This document shows positions 1 through 12,624 of a stretch of DNA of 64,000 nt, piece by piece (the stretch's first letter is position 1; each line of letters begins with the position of its first letter). Where the stretch lies: assembly GCA_963457665.1 (NCBI GenBank), contig OY735219.1, positions 14,158,532-14,222,531 on the forward strand, read 5' to 3'. A model generated the notes under the pieces. The model was not told the DNA's origin and ran no database searches. It saw only the letters and a program-made list of their open reading frames with translations. The position numbers and the translations under genes were made by a program. The DNA comes from Thysanoteuthis rhombus. Lineage: Eukaryota; Mollusca; Cephalopoda; Oegopsida; Thysanoteuthidae.

Positions 1-794
1 CTGATTAGAATTGCTTCTATTATTTGGAGTTATATTGTCAGTGCTTTCAAGGATTGTTTTCTGTGAGTATTTCGCAGATATTGAAGGAGGGGCAATTGTG
101 TGCGTGTGTTTTTTTTTTTAAGCTGTAATAAAGAATCTAATTAACTGGGCAAAACTAAAGACATTCTATAATGAACTAAAAAACATTAAGCAAACACTTG
201 ATAATGGATTCCCCAACCATATGGTAGATGAACAGATCAAACTAACCCTAAATAAGAATAATAACATTCCTCAACAAAACATTAAACTTTACCAATATAA
301 CCAAATACACCCCAAATTCAATAAAGACCGAAAACCATATACGATATAATCCACTGATAAATATCTACCAACAATCCAAATAAACATCAGAATCTAACAA
401 TCTACTATAAAAAATTTAAAACTTTGAATCACCGAATAACCAAGAATTCCTCCCCTCCCCCTCAAAAAAACTAATGTTGTATACCAATTTAGATGTCCAT
501 TGGGAGAATGTACCTCTGACAATACTACATATATTGGACATACAATCACAACACTGTCAAGATTAACTTGTCACTTATCAGATGCTAGTTCCATTTGCCA
601 AAATTTAAAACAAAAAATACAATTGCCTCTCCTACAATATCCACATATATATGAGGCAGTAATGCATTTGGTAAAAAAATATCTAGCTGCATTTTATTGG
701 AGTTTGACCAGTTTTTCTTCACAAATCTTATTTACAGTAAGACATGTAAGTTTTATTTCAAAAATAGTGTGAATTAATGTTTGTCTCATCTTCA
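1..794. other. No gene seen
   Basis: AT-rich single-copy-looking sequence. The 90-codon frame at 500-772 has no domain, no coding-like composition and no splice context. Confidence 0.6.
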
Positions 795-885
795 GTGGTT
801 TTATCAAAAAGTGACTGAACTTATGGTGTCCATCGTTTCGAATGGAAGGTAGGAAATATTTTTATCAGCAAAATACAAACCGTAT
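795..885 (+). repeat. Interspersed repeat family H, copy 1
   Basis: AAAAAGTGACTGAACTTATG, TGGAAGGTAGGAAATATTTT and TATCAGCAAAATAC match 58470-58550. It lies just upstream of a family D copy. Confidence 0.45.
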
Positions 886-904
886 CTTTTATAATCATCA
901 GATC

Positions 905-1222
905 ATTGTATCCCTACAAATAGCCCAGCTAACTAAGTGACAGATTCTTTGCTCCTATGTATATGTTCGTGTGTATCAGAGTGCTCGTGGTCATATTTTG
1001 AGGTCTACAACCTTGAAAATTTGCAGTAGTACACCAACGAAAAACATTTTTTATCTGTTTCTTTTTTCTTCAAAAACGGTGCTTTTTGGAGGGTCCTTAT
1101 GATCATTTTGGACTTACAATGCCTATATCTTGTACTAGAATTTTTTTTTTTTTTTTTTTGCATAATTACATCTGGTGTGAGTGCACAGAGGCTACGGTGA
1201 TTCATTTATATAAGGTATAGAT
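905..1222 (+). repeat. Interspersed repeat family D, copy 1
   Basis: Shared blocks: GACAGATTCTTTGCTCCTAT, GTGCTCGTGGTCATATTTTG, ACAACCTTGAAAATTTGCAG, GTGCTTTTTGGAGGGTC, and a CAGAGGCTACGGTGATTCAT end with AAGGTATAGATATCTAT. A T-run interrupts it at 1141-1159. Confidence 0.6.
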
Positions 1223-2272
1223 ATCTATCATTATACTATTAGATTACAGACAGAGGAAGAAGAAGACACACAAAAAGCTATCCTGTCCATTATTGTGTAG
1301 CTAATTCAAACCAATATCCCCACCAGCATGTTCTAAAAATGGATGACAAGACAGTCTTAAGTGCAAGTTATTCTTATATTTCAAGTTGTTTCAGAAGTAA
1401 TTAACCTTGTCCATAATAGAGACACAGAAAAAAAAAAAAGAAAAGAAAAACAAACAAATGCAGCATCAGCAGATTTGTTTTACTGTTGGTTTGCTTTTCT
1501 AAAGTAGGGTACTTTCTCAGTTTTGGGCAACTTACAAAATGTTTCTTTGCTCAATGACAATTTCCCTAACCCCTTTTTTCAGTCTACATTTGCTGCATCT
1601 GTCAAAATTAGATAGAGACATAGTTTCCAAAACAGAACAAATATTTTCATCAAGACTATTTGCCTGTTGCTATATCTGGCAATGCTGATTAGTACAGGAG
1701 TCTGTCACTAGCACGGTCTGTGATATAAGAGGGTGGTCAACCTACACTTTTGCCTATATTTTTACCCACCTGTCCAAGAAAAAAACAACAAGCAAACAAA
1801 ATTTCAAAAGACCTATTTAACATGAACAAAATACTGAATTTCTTCAATTTACATTTGATAAACAACATGGTATTTCACTTATAATTCCACTGATTTTGTG
1901 ATGAAATCAATACTTACACCAATGAACTTGTCAGGCACTCATAACTGACTTTTGATTAGTGTTATTTCATTGTCTTACATAGAAAATGAAAATCACTCCA
2001 ATCACCAACTATAGTTAAGTTACTTCCATTATGCACTTTGAAACCAGTTGCAAAATCATACTCATAATTGACAACACCTAATAAATGTGTTTTTAAAGTA
2101 AGATGGTGAAACTGGGGATTTTGTGAACATTTAAAGAAATTTTATGAAATCAAAATCAGAGTAGTAATGGTTGATGAGCTTGTAATGCTGACTATTACCA
2201 CTGTAATGAGTTCAATACTCAATGGGTGTCCTACAACCGTGGCATGAAATCAATAGTTTGGCAATCTCACAC

Positions 2273-2318
<46 letters not shown>

Positions 2319-2984
2319 CCCTCAATGATTACTCAATGGAACTATTCAATGGATAAGTACACAAATCCAGAAAAACTTCCCAAAATCATTTCCAATCAAA
2401 AATATACAATTCATGTTGCACATTTTTCAAAGTTCTACAAAAAAAAAAAAAATCCAAAACCATCAGAGAAGACTAAATGTAAAAAAAAACTTAAAATCAG
2501 CACAAAATACTGAAAGGTTCTAGGATCTTGACATTTTTAGACACTGAGCAATTTTGATTAAGCAAAGAATCATTATTAGACTACCCAGTTACCATAACAA
2601 CCGAATAAATCAATTCCAAAACAACAGTATAGAGACTAAGAAACACTTGGTTCGTGAATATCTACAAGATTATTCATCCAATCCTTCCATCCTGAAAAAC
2701 ACTCCTGCACATGATCAAACACGATAAGAATAAAGACATAAGTAAAAATAGTTAGATCTATCTATTTGGGACTAAATCAACTATTTTGATCAAACCTCCT
2801 CCATCTTGAGTCAATGTCAACCATGTTCAAGATTTTCTGCTTTGATCCAACATGTGCAATCATTAAAGACATCGAAGATCAGATGTCCCCACCCAACATT
2901 CCCACCAACATAGAAATGAAGAGTAAGAATTCTTAGCAATATCTATTTTCACCCTCATTTTTTCTTCTTTTATTTACTCTACCA
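1223..2984. other. No gene seen; microsatellite and A-runs
   Basis: Apart from the (TA)n at 2275-2315 and A-runs (1428-1448, 2439-2451), I see no second copy of this sequence in the window and no exon signal. Confidence 0.55.
2275..2315. repeat. (TA)n microsatellite
   Basis: Uninterrupted TA dinucleotides, about 20 units, followed by a C-run. Confidence 0.95.
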
Positions 2985-3255
2985 ATGAAGTTGGAAGAGG
3001 TATATGTATCACTCATGCCTGCCAATCTGACTCTTTGTTCATACAATATCTCAAAGTTTTCCAGGAATTTCAATGAAATTTCAAGGGAGGTTAGGCAATA
3101 GGATACAGAAGTAGTGATTGAATTTGGGGGCTGATCCAGGGATTTTTTTTTACATTACTTCTCCTGCATCGTAGCTATACATGAATTGTTTTTATTCTGT
3201 GACAATGAGATTGACAGACATGCATGTTCTCCAAGTGCTCTCTAGTTTATCATTT
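2985..3255 (+). repeat. Interspersed repeat family E, copy 1
   Basis: Blocks: GAAGTTGGAAGAGGTATATG, TTTCAATGAAATTTCAAGGG, GGGGGCTGATCCAGGGAT and the 3' end TTCTCCAAGTGCTCTCTAGT. This is a local member of a repeat type widespread in animals, whose end reads roughly GGCGGAGGTATGCGCTCT then CTGAGTGCTTTCTAGTT. Confidence 0.62.
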
Positions 3256-3287
3256 CTTTGTCCACTTCATTAACCTTAGCTAGTGGA

Positions 3288-3640
3288 ACAGAGCTTTCCA
3301 AACTTTTTACACTGGCAACACTCTTTTGAAAAGAAATTTTCCGCAACACATTACTCAAATTTCTTCAGTCATGCCAAGTATATAATTCAAATGTTGCCTC
3401 CAGTAAAATAGAAATATTCATAAAAATTAATCAGATTTGTCTTGATTTAACAGTTTGAAAAGCTTTTAAAGAAGCAAATGTAACTCAAAAGAATCATAAG
3501 TTATCCTTCAAGTTATGAAAGACTTGCAATTTTTTCACATAACATTTGGAGGTCTTTACTTCACGTTTTTCACCATCTATAATTAAAATTTATGTCCATT
3601 TTGCAAAATTCATTTGCAAAAATTTAGAATAATTAGCAAA
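3288..3640 (+). mobile_element. hAT-like non-autonomous element, diverged
   Basis: It opens with CAGAGCTTTCCAAACTTTTT and ACTGGCAACACTC, the usual opening of many animal hAT MITEs (CAGAGGTTCCCAAACTTTTT-like). AT-rich sequence with no open frame follows. The right boundary is uncertain. Confidence 0.42.
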
Positions 3641-3809
3641 TAGAAACAATTAGTACATTTTTAAAGCCTTTTCTCTCTTCTGGAACATACATTCATAACT
3701 CACTCACATTGATGAACAAAGCAAAGAATAATTACATGCCAGAAGTATGACTCTTTATATTGACCGCCATGGTCTCAAGGATAGATAAATCTCGTGGCTG
3801 CCAAGCATA

Positions 3810-4172
3810 TTCCACTCAATGATCAACATATTTAGCTCCTATATATCCAGGACTGTGGAATCTGACATGGTAGAAATTATTTTGTTACTAGACTTGGAGT
3901 TAGTGAAAATGTGCCGACTCAGAGTAGTTTTGATTACAATATTCAAATGTTTATATGAAATGTGTCCCTATGAACTCTGTGCTCTTATCAATATCCGGGA
4001 TTTAGGCAGTTTAACTTGTTTTCATGAATAGGAATCAAGGTGCCGGAGTTTTAGCTATATAGCACCCAGACTTTGGAATCTATTACTCAATGATATCTGG
4101 AACACTCAAGCACTAGCAAATTTCAAATCAAAAATAAAAACCTTGTTTCATGACTTTCATACATATGAACTC
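3810..4172 (+). pseudogene. LINE retrotransposon 3' coding remnant
   Basis: Conceptual translation gives LITIFKCLYEMCPYELCALI (about 3916-3980) and, after a stop and frame decay, RSFSYIAPRLWNLLLNDI then a FKSKIKTLFHDF-like end (4043-4160). These are the conserved C-terminal blocks after the reverse transcriptase of CR1/L2/Jockey-type LINEs (pattern: fKcLyg.cP.yl, RsFsy.aP.lWNsLP.dir, FKskLKt.LF). A stop at 4029-4031 and further decay show it is dead. Confidence 0.72.
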
Positions 4173-4849
4173 GATAAAGAGATATTTTGTAACTGAAGCT
4201 CCTTTCCTACACTGTGCTAATAACTTCGACAAGTTGCATTTTCTTTGAACGTTGACCATATGTGGATAGTCTTCTTTCACAGGCCTTATATGCAATAATA
4301 CACATTTTCAAGAGCTTTTGCACAATGGTGACGAGTATTAAGGTTCTCAAGAAAAGGTGCCTTGTATAAATGTGTATATTAACATTAAGTCAGAGTTGGA
4401 GTCAAACAGTTTTGTTAACAGACTCCACAGCACTATATATATATATATCTACACTATCCATGTTGATGCAGGAATCAGTAATATTTTCAGTTTCTCCCCA
4501 AAATCTATAGTAAACCGACATCAAAATTCATAAATAGTTTATGCAGATACTAGCATTTAGTACCGATGAAAAATGGGATTATTCACATATGGATCAGAAT
4601 TTTGAATCAAACCAATTATTCAATCCGCATAGGTACACTGTCCACATTCTATTGCCTACCCCCATTGATTGAATAAAAGGTTTGGCTAGAAATTCCAAGA
4701 ATACTGAATACAACAGATAGGCACCAGAAAGAGGCTAGAGGGTACAAAGCCTAAAATGTGAATAAAAGATAAAGACGACAGTTTGAATAATTCAGTGAAT
4801 AATAATGAGAATCCCTCATCTCAGAAATTCACAACTTATTATGACATTT
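4173..4849. other. No gene seen
   Basis: AT-rich DNA after the LINE remnant, with a short (TA)n at 4434-4448. It may include 3' UTR of the LINE. Confidence 0.5.
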
Positions 4850-5220
4850 AACTACAATTGGAGAAATCTGTGTGTGTGTGTGCACAGCAATTACTCAACT
4901 GGCCATTGTACAAAATTAATATTCACCAGATATTTCAATCAGCACACAAGGCAGGGCAATGATCAGTAGATCAAGAAATCAAACATAAATGAATAATTTT
5001 TAAAGACTAAAGATCTTCCATTATAATTTCTATGAATTACCTCCCTTGACTTCCACTCTTCAGAATTATCTATATTGGCAATACAGAAGATAAGTAATCA
5101 AAATAATTCAAGGACAAAGTTTTGTACGACAGACATGAAATTCTTTTACCTCACTATTATGGCTGGTAATTTAACACACAAAGTCACCAAAAATGCACCT
5201 TTGGAATGGGCACTATCTTA
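4850..5220 (+). repeat. Interspersed repeat family C, copy 1
   Basis: It aligns along its length with five other same-strand copies. Landmarks: ACTACAATTGGAGAAATCTG, (TG)n, CAATTACTCAACTGGCCATT, CAGCACACAAGGCAG, ACCTCCCTTGACTTCCACTC and CACCTTTGGAATGGGCACTA. No coding capacity, no A/B box recognised. Confidence 0.7.
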
Positions 5221-5901
5221 GATGACATTAATTCACTGAAACTAACTTATTTGTTATATTTCTAATTTTTATCGATATTAAAAATCTTGAAGATTTTATA
5301 CGAGATGAAAATATTTTAGATATTCTGTAAAAATACCAAACTTGAAATGGTCTCGAATGCTTTTCTTCACTAGTATTACTGAAATCAGAGAGACCTTTGA
5401 TGATTCTGTTCAGCATAAACTTTTTTTACCCCCACCCCCACCACCAAGTTGAATTCAAAACTGAATAAAGAAAACAGGCACATAAATAGATTTAAGTATT
5501 ACAAAACCTTTCTGGAAAGTGTTTACCGAATTATTAGATAAAAAAACCAGCACTGAAGGCATTCTCATTAAGGATTGGAGTAAAAAACTTTCTTATTAGT
5601 TTTATGATATAACTGTAGGTTTACATCATATATCAGGGGTCCATGAGTGCTTGTATCTCACGACAGACTTTTGTGAAGTTCAACAAACTCCTCCATGCAA
5701 CTTGACCTTTGAGTGCCAAGATGCTGGATGATTTTTTAGGGCATTTTTCAGAAAAAAAAAAATTTGACTTTTTAACAGAGAAAATATGGTAATTTCTATT
5801 GAAAAAGAAAAAAAAAAAAAAAAAAAAAAAAAATTCTCATTTGTTCATCTCCTGGCAGATTCTTTCACTGCGGTCTCATTAGTGCAAATACCAATAAAAC
5901 A

Positions 5902-6265
5902 TGTCTGGTTAGTCACTCAATAGAAATCGTCACACAATCAACACCTTTTGGCAGCATGCCATCAGGGATAATCAATTAGAAAAATTGGAAAAGAGGTTGA
6001 TCAATGAATTAATTACTTCTTGCCTTTTGTTAGGTAGTGATCCTAAAAAGGTCTGAATTTTCAAAAAACAAGCAGATACCGTCTTTCGTTGCAAACTGAA
6101 CCTCCCTCTAAAAATTATTATATGAAAGGGAATTTAGGAGAAAAAAAAAGTTCAAATAATGTTCTTTCTAGACATCAGGAGTAGATGTCCAAATTTTCAG
6201 CCCTCTAACTCCATATGCATAAAACATAGCCAGCCAAAGCAATTTGAAAATTAAAGAAACAGATG
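5902..6265 (-). repeat. Interspersed repeat family A, copy 1
   Basis: Plus-strand reading: GTCTGGTTAGTCACTCAATA at the 3'-equivalent end, GGTTGATCAATGAATTAATT, GCCTTTTGTTAGGTAGTGAT and TTTTCAGCCCTCTAACTCCA, then an AGCCAAAGCAATTTGAAAAT end. This is the reverse of the 38-kb copy. No coding capacity. Confidence 0.62.
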
Positions 6266-6394
6266 GAAGCTTAATGTGGCTTTAATTAGTACTGAGGGGG
6301 GATACGTACAGGAGACTTAACTCACTCTGTGTTTAGATTTATCTAATTCACCATGAAAAAAATTACTGCAAGTAATTTCATCAATACAAACATG

Positions 6395-6985
6395 AAGGTG
6401 AAGCATCTGTCTCTTAAGAGACAACTCCCATTGGAGTATGAATAGCTGGTGACTACGTGACTGTCCCAGTTTGGAAGCATCCGCTAGGCGATCCTTGCAA
6501 GTTTCAAGTCTGGTTGAGACCAGGACTTCCTACCAGTTTCATGACCATCTCCTCAGCAGGATGCAAATCCACCCCAGGGGCATCTCCACCCTAATCACAT
6601 AGCTTACTGATCATCCGTTTTGGAAGATCATTTCTGACTAGACGAATGCAAATGCAATGCCAATGGCATTGACCCATGTAGCCGAGTGAGAGGGATCAGG
6701 GTTTGCCCTGTGACCAAAACAAGAGCTCATGAGAATTTTTAAGTAAGTCCCTACTCGATGCATTTGCATGCGGGGTTCCCTCCCCACATTATTCTAACCT
6801 TGTGTCAAACCTTGTATTTGTGGGGGTCCAGGTAAATAAGGGCTTAGAGTATACTCAATCAGCTGCTGAGTGCACATGGAAATTCTTCCTAATAAAGAAT
6901 TTTCCATCATCTTCATTTTCACTGGAAATTGAACCCAGAACCTTTGCATGTGAGGCAAAACATATGGCAAAGAGCGCACTCCTCA
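6395..6985 (-). mobile_element. Long tRNA-type SINE, copy 1
   Basis: On the minus strand a tRNA-like head reads TTTGCCTCACATGC followed by a B box GGGTTCAATTTCC (plus 6924-6936). The body then runs leftward for ~550 bp. It shares CAGCAGCTGATTGAGTA, a GTCACCAGCTATTCATACTCC block and the GTTGTCTCTTAAGAGACA end with the copy at 16.3 kb. A perfect 16-bp palindrome TGTCTCTTAAGAGACA lies at 6408-6423. Open frames on both strands here are incidental. Confidence 0.65.
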
Positions 6986-7146
6986 TAAAAGGGACTCAGA
7001 TAAAATCTCAACTTTCATATGACGACAACATGTATTCGAGTGCTCTTATCACTGAATATTTCTGTCCACAGTGAAGCAGATGGTAGACACTTTTCTCGGT
7101 AAATAATCAAAATTCTATATCAATAAAACAGGGTGAGTGATGCCTC

Positions 7147-7215
7147 TTCAGTGTTGCCAAGTAGGGTTTGTTATTCATCAATAAAAGTCTTTAAAAAGAG
7201 CTAAAACCACACAAT
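7147..7215 (+). mobile_element. hAT-like end related to the 12.6-kb terminus
   Basis: CAGTGTTGCCAAGTAGGG (7149-7166) and the following AAGTCTTTAAAAAGAGCTAA align over about 65 bp with the inward-read right end of the element at 11768-12624. The opposite end was not found, so this is a fragment. Confidence 0.45.
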
Positions 7216-9459
7216 CCTTTTCAATTTCCAGCTAACTTTATTGCTAAAAATGTTATACTCATTTAAAACCCACTTATAAGAAAGAATAAAACACCAAGAC
7301 TCCAGATCAAAATAATAATTGTACATTTACCTTTATTAAACTTACTATTTTTTTTGAAAATGGCCAGATTTTTGCTACTGTAGATTTTTATCAGGCAAGT
7401 TATAGCCAGTCAAAAAGCCACTATGTTAATATAAACTATCAAAATAAATTGCAACTTCTTTAGCTTGTACATTGATATTTCATGGAAAAAATTATCTTGT
7501 CACAGTACAAATTTGCATTGTTGATACGAAAAAAAAAAAAAAAAAAAATGACAATATATAACCAGCTGAAAACCCATTCTACTAGTAGGATTTTCAGCTA
7601 GAGGTGTACTAGAAACGGTCAAATAGATAGTTTAGCATGATACTTACATTGCAATTGAACCCCTGCTAAAAAACTTGAAATGTTCAGGTATTTTCCAAAA
7701 GTATTAAGCAAAAAATGCTCCAATTAGTAACATGATATTTGATGGCCATAGCTCCAACCATCCTTGAGTTATACAATGACAGACATTTGATGAAATTTAG
7801 TAAGATAGGTAAATCGAAGTTGGATTTTTATTTTCTATTTATTTTTAAAAAATGAAAAATAATTCTAAAAATTCAGTCAAATAATTAACATCTCCAATCT
7901 AATTATTTTATTGAAAAATTCCTCATGTCTTTAAATTTATTCTCACTTGAATGTCTTCCTTTCTCATACAGATATATCTGTGGTACTCAGATAGATGTCA
8001 AGTGGCTTTCCTGTGAGAATCTAGATATAGTAATCCCCCTTTATAGCACAGTTGTTCAGGTCCAAGAAAGATAACCATGTAATAACAGAGCCCTGGATAA
8101 TCAAAAGTAAACTACAAATTCACCTGAGAACTAAGGTGAATTAATCACAAAAGCATACATCCAGATTACAAAGAGAGAAGAGTAAGAGAGGCTCTCAAAA
8201 TACAACTTGCACAAACAAAGAATCATACTCATGAATTGTAATGACAGAAAATTTGTAAGACAATCATGGCTCCCTAGGTAACAAATTCAGAACAATTTGT
8301 AATATTTCAATCAGTTTGAAAATGGCGTTGACTAACAATGTTGAAATATTACGGATAAAAACAAATGGAATGTACGTTTGTTGGAAAGAAAAAAAAAGTA
8401 TACATGGGTGTGTGTCTATAAAGCTTCAAACATTGAACATATTGAAAAAAAAATTCAAAAAATTTGTTTGTCACTTATTTCCAAATATCTGTTATTGTAA
8501 TTTATGTAATTTCCCTTATGTTTTTTGTTATACACATATTTTGATATTATAGTACTAAATTTTCTCAAGTTGGGATCATCAGTTGTTTACCATGTAACAG
8601 GTATATTAACATGGCACACCAGCAGAGTTGATCAAACCCCACCTCCCTTTCAATGATTTTAATATGTAATTTATACATGTATTTTGTTATTTTATATAGG
8701 GTATTATTATAATGCATTATATATGAACGTTACTTTATACTACTACACATTTAATTTTTTGAAACACAAGACTTACGTAGATTACCCCAAAAATGTATTC
8801 AATGATGAGAAATCAGTAAGTATAACAATGTTCATGTCACTTCTATTGAGTGTTCACCCATGTGAATATTAAATCCATCGTGTTAGTTTTAATCTCAGAC
8901 TGCATGCAAACCAACTTATATTTTCAAGAATACTGATTACACAGAAAAACTGAATTGATTTTCTATCAATATATTCAAACAAGAATGACAATTTATCTAA
9001 CCTTAAAGTTGATTTTTCCACTTAATTATAGTGTAAAAAAAAAAAAAAAAATCAAAGAAATCATGTGTAAAACACCATGCAATTATATGTTAATTGCTAA
9101 TAGGAGAAATACTATTTTTCAGTTATACCCAGTAAATCTTGACAAAATTCTATTTGCAATTTTCTGGAGGGGCAGGTAATAATACATATAGGTATAAATG
9201 TTAGGTCTACCAATCAACCCGCTTTGTATCACCGACTTGGCTTCATCAGAGGTCACCTGAAATACCTAGTAGCCTTGAATAGAAGAGAGAATTATCAGGA
9301 GATAAAAAGAAGCAGTCAGCTTAACCAGTTAATAAAAAGGTTAAAAAAGACAGATTAACCTGACACTGGATTAGGAATAATCTCCTAAACCTTTCCATTT
9401 ATACAACAGATGAGATTTCCCCAGAAGTCAAGTTTAAGTCCAAATAAATCAAGGGTGGT
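7216..9459. other. No gene seen; small inverted repeat
   Basis: A perfect 12-bp inverted repeat GTAATATTTCAA (8299-8310) / TTGAAATATTAC (8341-8352) encloses 30 bp. There is an A-run at 7529-7548. Frames at 8316-8552, 8684-8872 and 8955-9179 are AT-rich chance frames. Confidence 0.5.
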
Positions 9460-9745
9460 GTTATTGTTGTTAACTTGTAGCTCAGTGATCACAGCATTGA
9501 ACTGAGGGATATAAGTTAGTGCCCTTATGCTGGCTACAGCTTCAGCCATCTGCTCTGGCTACACAAGTCACATGGTTTTCTATCTAGCCCCTGGTTTACG
9601 ATATGTGACAGACTTAGAGGCGACAAACAACCAGAGTGGTGTCACTCACTATACCCTACGCTATTGTACCCATAGCTGGAGAGCAGATATAGATTCATAC
9701 TTTTTCCAAGGGCATTAGTGAAAAGTGAACGCAAAGTGACAGCCG
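9460..9745 (+). mobile_element. tRNA-like SINE, family G copy 1
   Basis: GTAGCTCAGTGATCACAGC near 9478 resembles a tRNA A-box region (TAGCTCAGTGG); no convincing B box follows. Positions 9640-9745 (CCATAGCTGGAGAGCAGAT, GGGCATTAGTGAAAAGTGAA) align with 62490-62560. The open frame at 9527-9718 is inside the repeat and is not a gene. Confidence 0.4.
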
Positions 9746-10795
9746 TAGCTCAGTGTTCCTCTTGTACTGTTGACCACTCAGCTATCCAATACTTCCACTG
9801 AAGGTTATAGACAATACACTTTATACAAAGCTAGGTACAAACAAAAAACTAACTTCAAACTCAGAACCTGTGGGATACTAACAGTATTGCTTTATCATGA
9901 AATACCCACACTTAAAAGTTTTCAAGATTAACAGTATATTTTGCCAGATAAGGCAATCTTCAGATAATTTCAATCTGATTTCATAGTTGCAACTCACTGT
10001 TGAGTCATTGTTTTTGTATTGGGCCAATGAGACAACCCCATTTTAGGAATGCTTCAAGTGTTGGCTAATCCACCGAAATATACAGAAAAAAATTTTTTAG
10101 ATTTCAATTCAATATCATCTTAACCCATTAGCTACTGAAGTTAATGAAGAATAAGAGTTACCCATTACAATATCAAAGCCCTCGTCTACAACAAGATAAT
10201 CCATTGCAACAAAAAAGCCTCGACTAAGAACCAAATTGCTATCAATCACAATAAAAGATTCTTGTCATCGTCAGTTATAAAGTCGACATAAATATTTCCC
10301 AGTATGTCCGGGTGTTGAAGCAACCAAACATTGCACTATCGGTTTAGGCTTACCAAAACTTTGAGGTTGCCTTTGAACAATACTTTTTTTATATTTTTTT
10401 TATAAATATTTTGAGGGTGTAGGCTTTGTATGGCCTTGTACTAGTTTTGCCTAAACTGAAGTAGATATAACACTTTTCAAACCCAGTTACAAGCTACGTA
10501 CACTATACTATACAATGTTTGAATGATGCTGCAGGACAATTACATAAAATAATTCCGGTTAGTAGAATAAATTGAAAGTTTGGTATATCGAACTATGAAC
10601 AAACAATTGCTAGTTTATTAAACCATATCAGCTAAGCATCAATTTCATAGTTATTAGATCTTTTCAGATTTAGATAAGTGGACAAACAAGATATTTTTAT
10701 AGAGTTAAACACTGTTTTGTATAGGTCTAAGTCACTCTTAAACAAGGTGTGGGTACAATAGGCCTCCCTCCAATACGTGGAAAGTTATAAAACTT
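9746..10795. other. No gene seen
   Basis: Ordinary AT-rich sequence. No repeat recognised twice, no splice-flanked frame. Confidence 0.5.
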
Positions 10796-11185
10796 GTCTG
10801 GTCAGTCAATCAATAGAAACCGCTGTGTGACGTCTTTTGGCAAATTGGAAAAAGGGCTGATCAATGAATAACTTACTCTGTTCATCTTTTGTTGGGCAGT
10901 GATCACTAAAGAGAAAACCAAGCACGAATGCCAAGGGACCAACTTGGTGTAAATTCGCATTGTTAATTGGATCTGCCCCCTAAAAACCTATTTGAGATAT
11001 GGGAATGAAAAACAAAGCAAAACAAAAAAAACAAAAAACAAACACTTTTTCTAGAGATGAGTATAGGTTTGAATTTTTTGCCCCCAAGCTTTATCAGAGC
11101 AGCTTGTATGCGCCATACATGCATAACCAGCCAGACCAACTTAGAAACCGGAGAAACCTATATTGATACTTTTGGTTGATATCTA
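10796..11185 (-). repeat. Interspersed repeat family A, copy 2
   Basis: GTCTGGTCAGTCAATCAATA, GGCTGATCAATGAATAACTT, TTTTGTTGGGCAGTGATCAC, CAGCCAGACCAACTTAGAAA, and an end in CTTTTGGTTGATATC. It matches copies 5 and 8 in the same orientation. Confidence 0.65.
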
Positions 11186-11767
11186 AAAATTAAATTTTTT
11201 TTTTCAATAATCAGAATGTCAAGATGAGAACATAATTAATCCTATTTAGACTTTTTATAAATTCAGTGGGTTACTTGTGTATTTTTGTAATACTCATCCC
11301 TATAAGGTATATGCACATATGTATATGATGAATCAAACCTTTATCTGGAGATTAAAAAAAAAAAAAAAAAAAAAAAAGGTGGGGGGTATTACCTTGTTCA
11401 TCAAAAACTCTCAATGATTAACAATCAATGTGGTTATCAATTTACTGAAGGTGTCCTGACCAAGTAGGTTAAGGGATCGGACCCGATCAATAAAATGTTG
11501 GACAGAAGCTATTCAAGAGTGACAGATACAGAGGTGCCTGGACAATTGCATTAATGTTAAAACAGGTGTTTGGCTCAGGTGAGATGATCAAAAGAGTTAA
11601 TAAACAAATCTACACACTGTTGCACACAAACATGAATAAATACACAAATTAAAACTCTGGTTCTATATAACCCAATTCCTGAATGAACATCTAATCTACA
11701 ACTGACCTGATTTCCCCCACACTTGAACTGAGGGCTAAAAATAATTGATGGCAGTTCAACAGCTGAG

Positions 11768-12624
11768 CTAGGGTTGCCAATTTAGCCATTTTTTGGCTAG
11801 ATCTGGCAGACTTTCCCAACTTGGTCAATAAAAACTTATAGCTGATCAAATTTAGCGAGTGTAATACAAGTGTTCAAGTTTTATCAATAATTTGTCCTGG
11901 AATTTTATAGTTATTATATCCAATATGTTGGCTTTTAATGAATACATATAACAGGGACACAAGGATAAGTTATTCTACAGTACTATACATATCACAATAT
12001 TTAACGCACAATAGGATATGTATTGTAATACAAGGTAAACACCTGGGTGAAAAAAATTTAAAACTTCCAAAAGAAAGATGTGAAAGAAAATTCAATATAA
12101 AAAACCTTATCAGAATATGAGGTGAGAAAAAAATAATTAACCTACCTAGAGACTGTTATCAGAGCAAGAGCTTTGGTAAAAAAAATATACTGGTGTCCAA
12201 AAGAAAGAAGTAGGTCTATAAAATGTATAACTGGCAATATTACACCCTTTCACTCACCAACACTTCTGCACTGATAAAGGGTTCTACTGACCATAAGAGA
12301 ATTTTTTTGAATGTTGGCATGTGTTTGCTCATTGCTGTAAAATTACAGAAGCGTTTTTCCTTGTCACTCACACTAAAATAGTCAGTACTAAGATGAAAAC
12401 TTGTTTCATTTTTCAGATAAAAACAAAAAATACATTTTGGATGAGTTGAAATATCATTCAAGAAATGGTGTGTACAGATCATCGCCAGAGTGAATGAAAA
12501 TCACGATATAGTGATGCATCAGAGATACGTTGCAGCCCTAGTATATAACATTTGAAAAAAACATCAATTTTAGCTATTTTTTAAAGACAGTTTCGACAAT
12601 AAATAACTATACTTGGCAACATAG
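11768..12624. mobile_element. hAT-like DNA transposon, non-autonomous
   Basis: The left end CTAGGGTTGCCAATTTAG (11768-11785) and the right end, CTATGTTGCCAAGTATAG when read inward from 12624, form imperfect terminal inverted repeats of the CAGGGTTGCCA type common in hAT elements. Flanks AGCTGAGC (left) and ATGTGAGC (right) agree at 6 of 8 positions, a candidate 8-bp target duplication, the size hAT elements make. A second hAT-style end (GTTGCAGCCCTAG, 12528-12540) suggests a nested insertion. The minus-strand frame at 12240-12482 shows no recognisable transposase domain. Confidence 0.5.
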
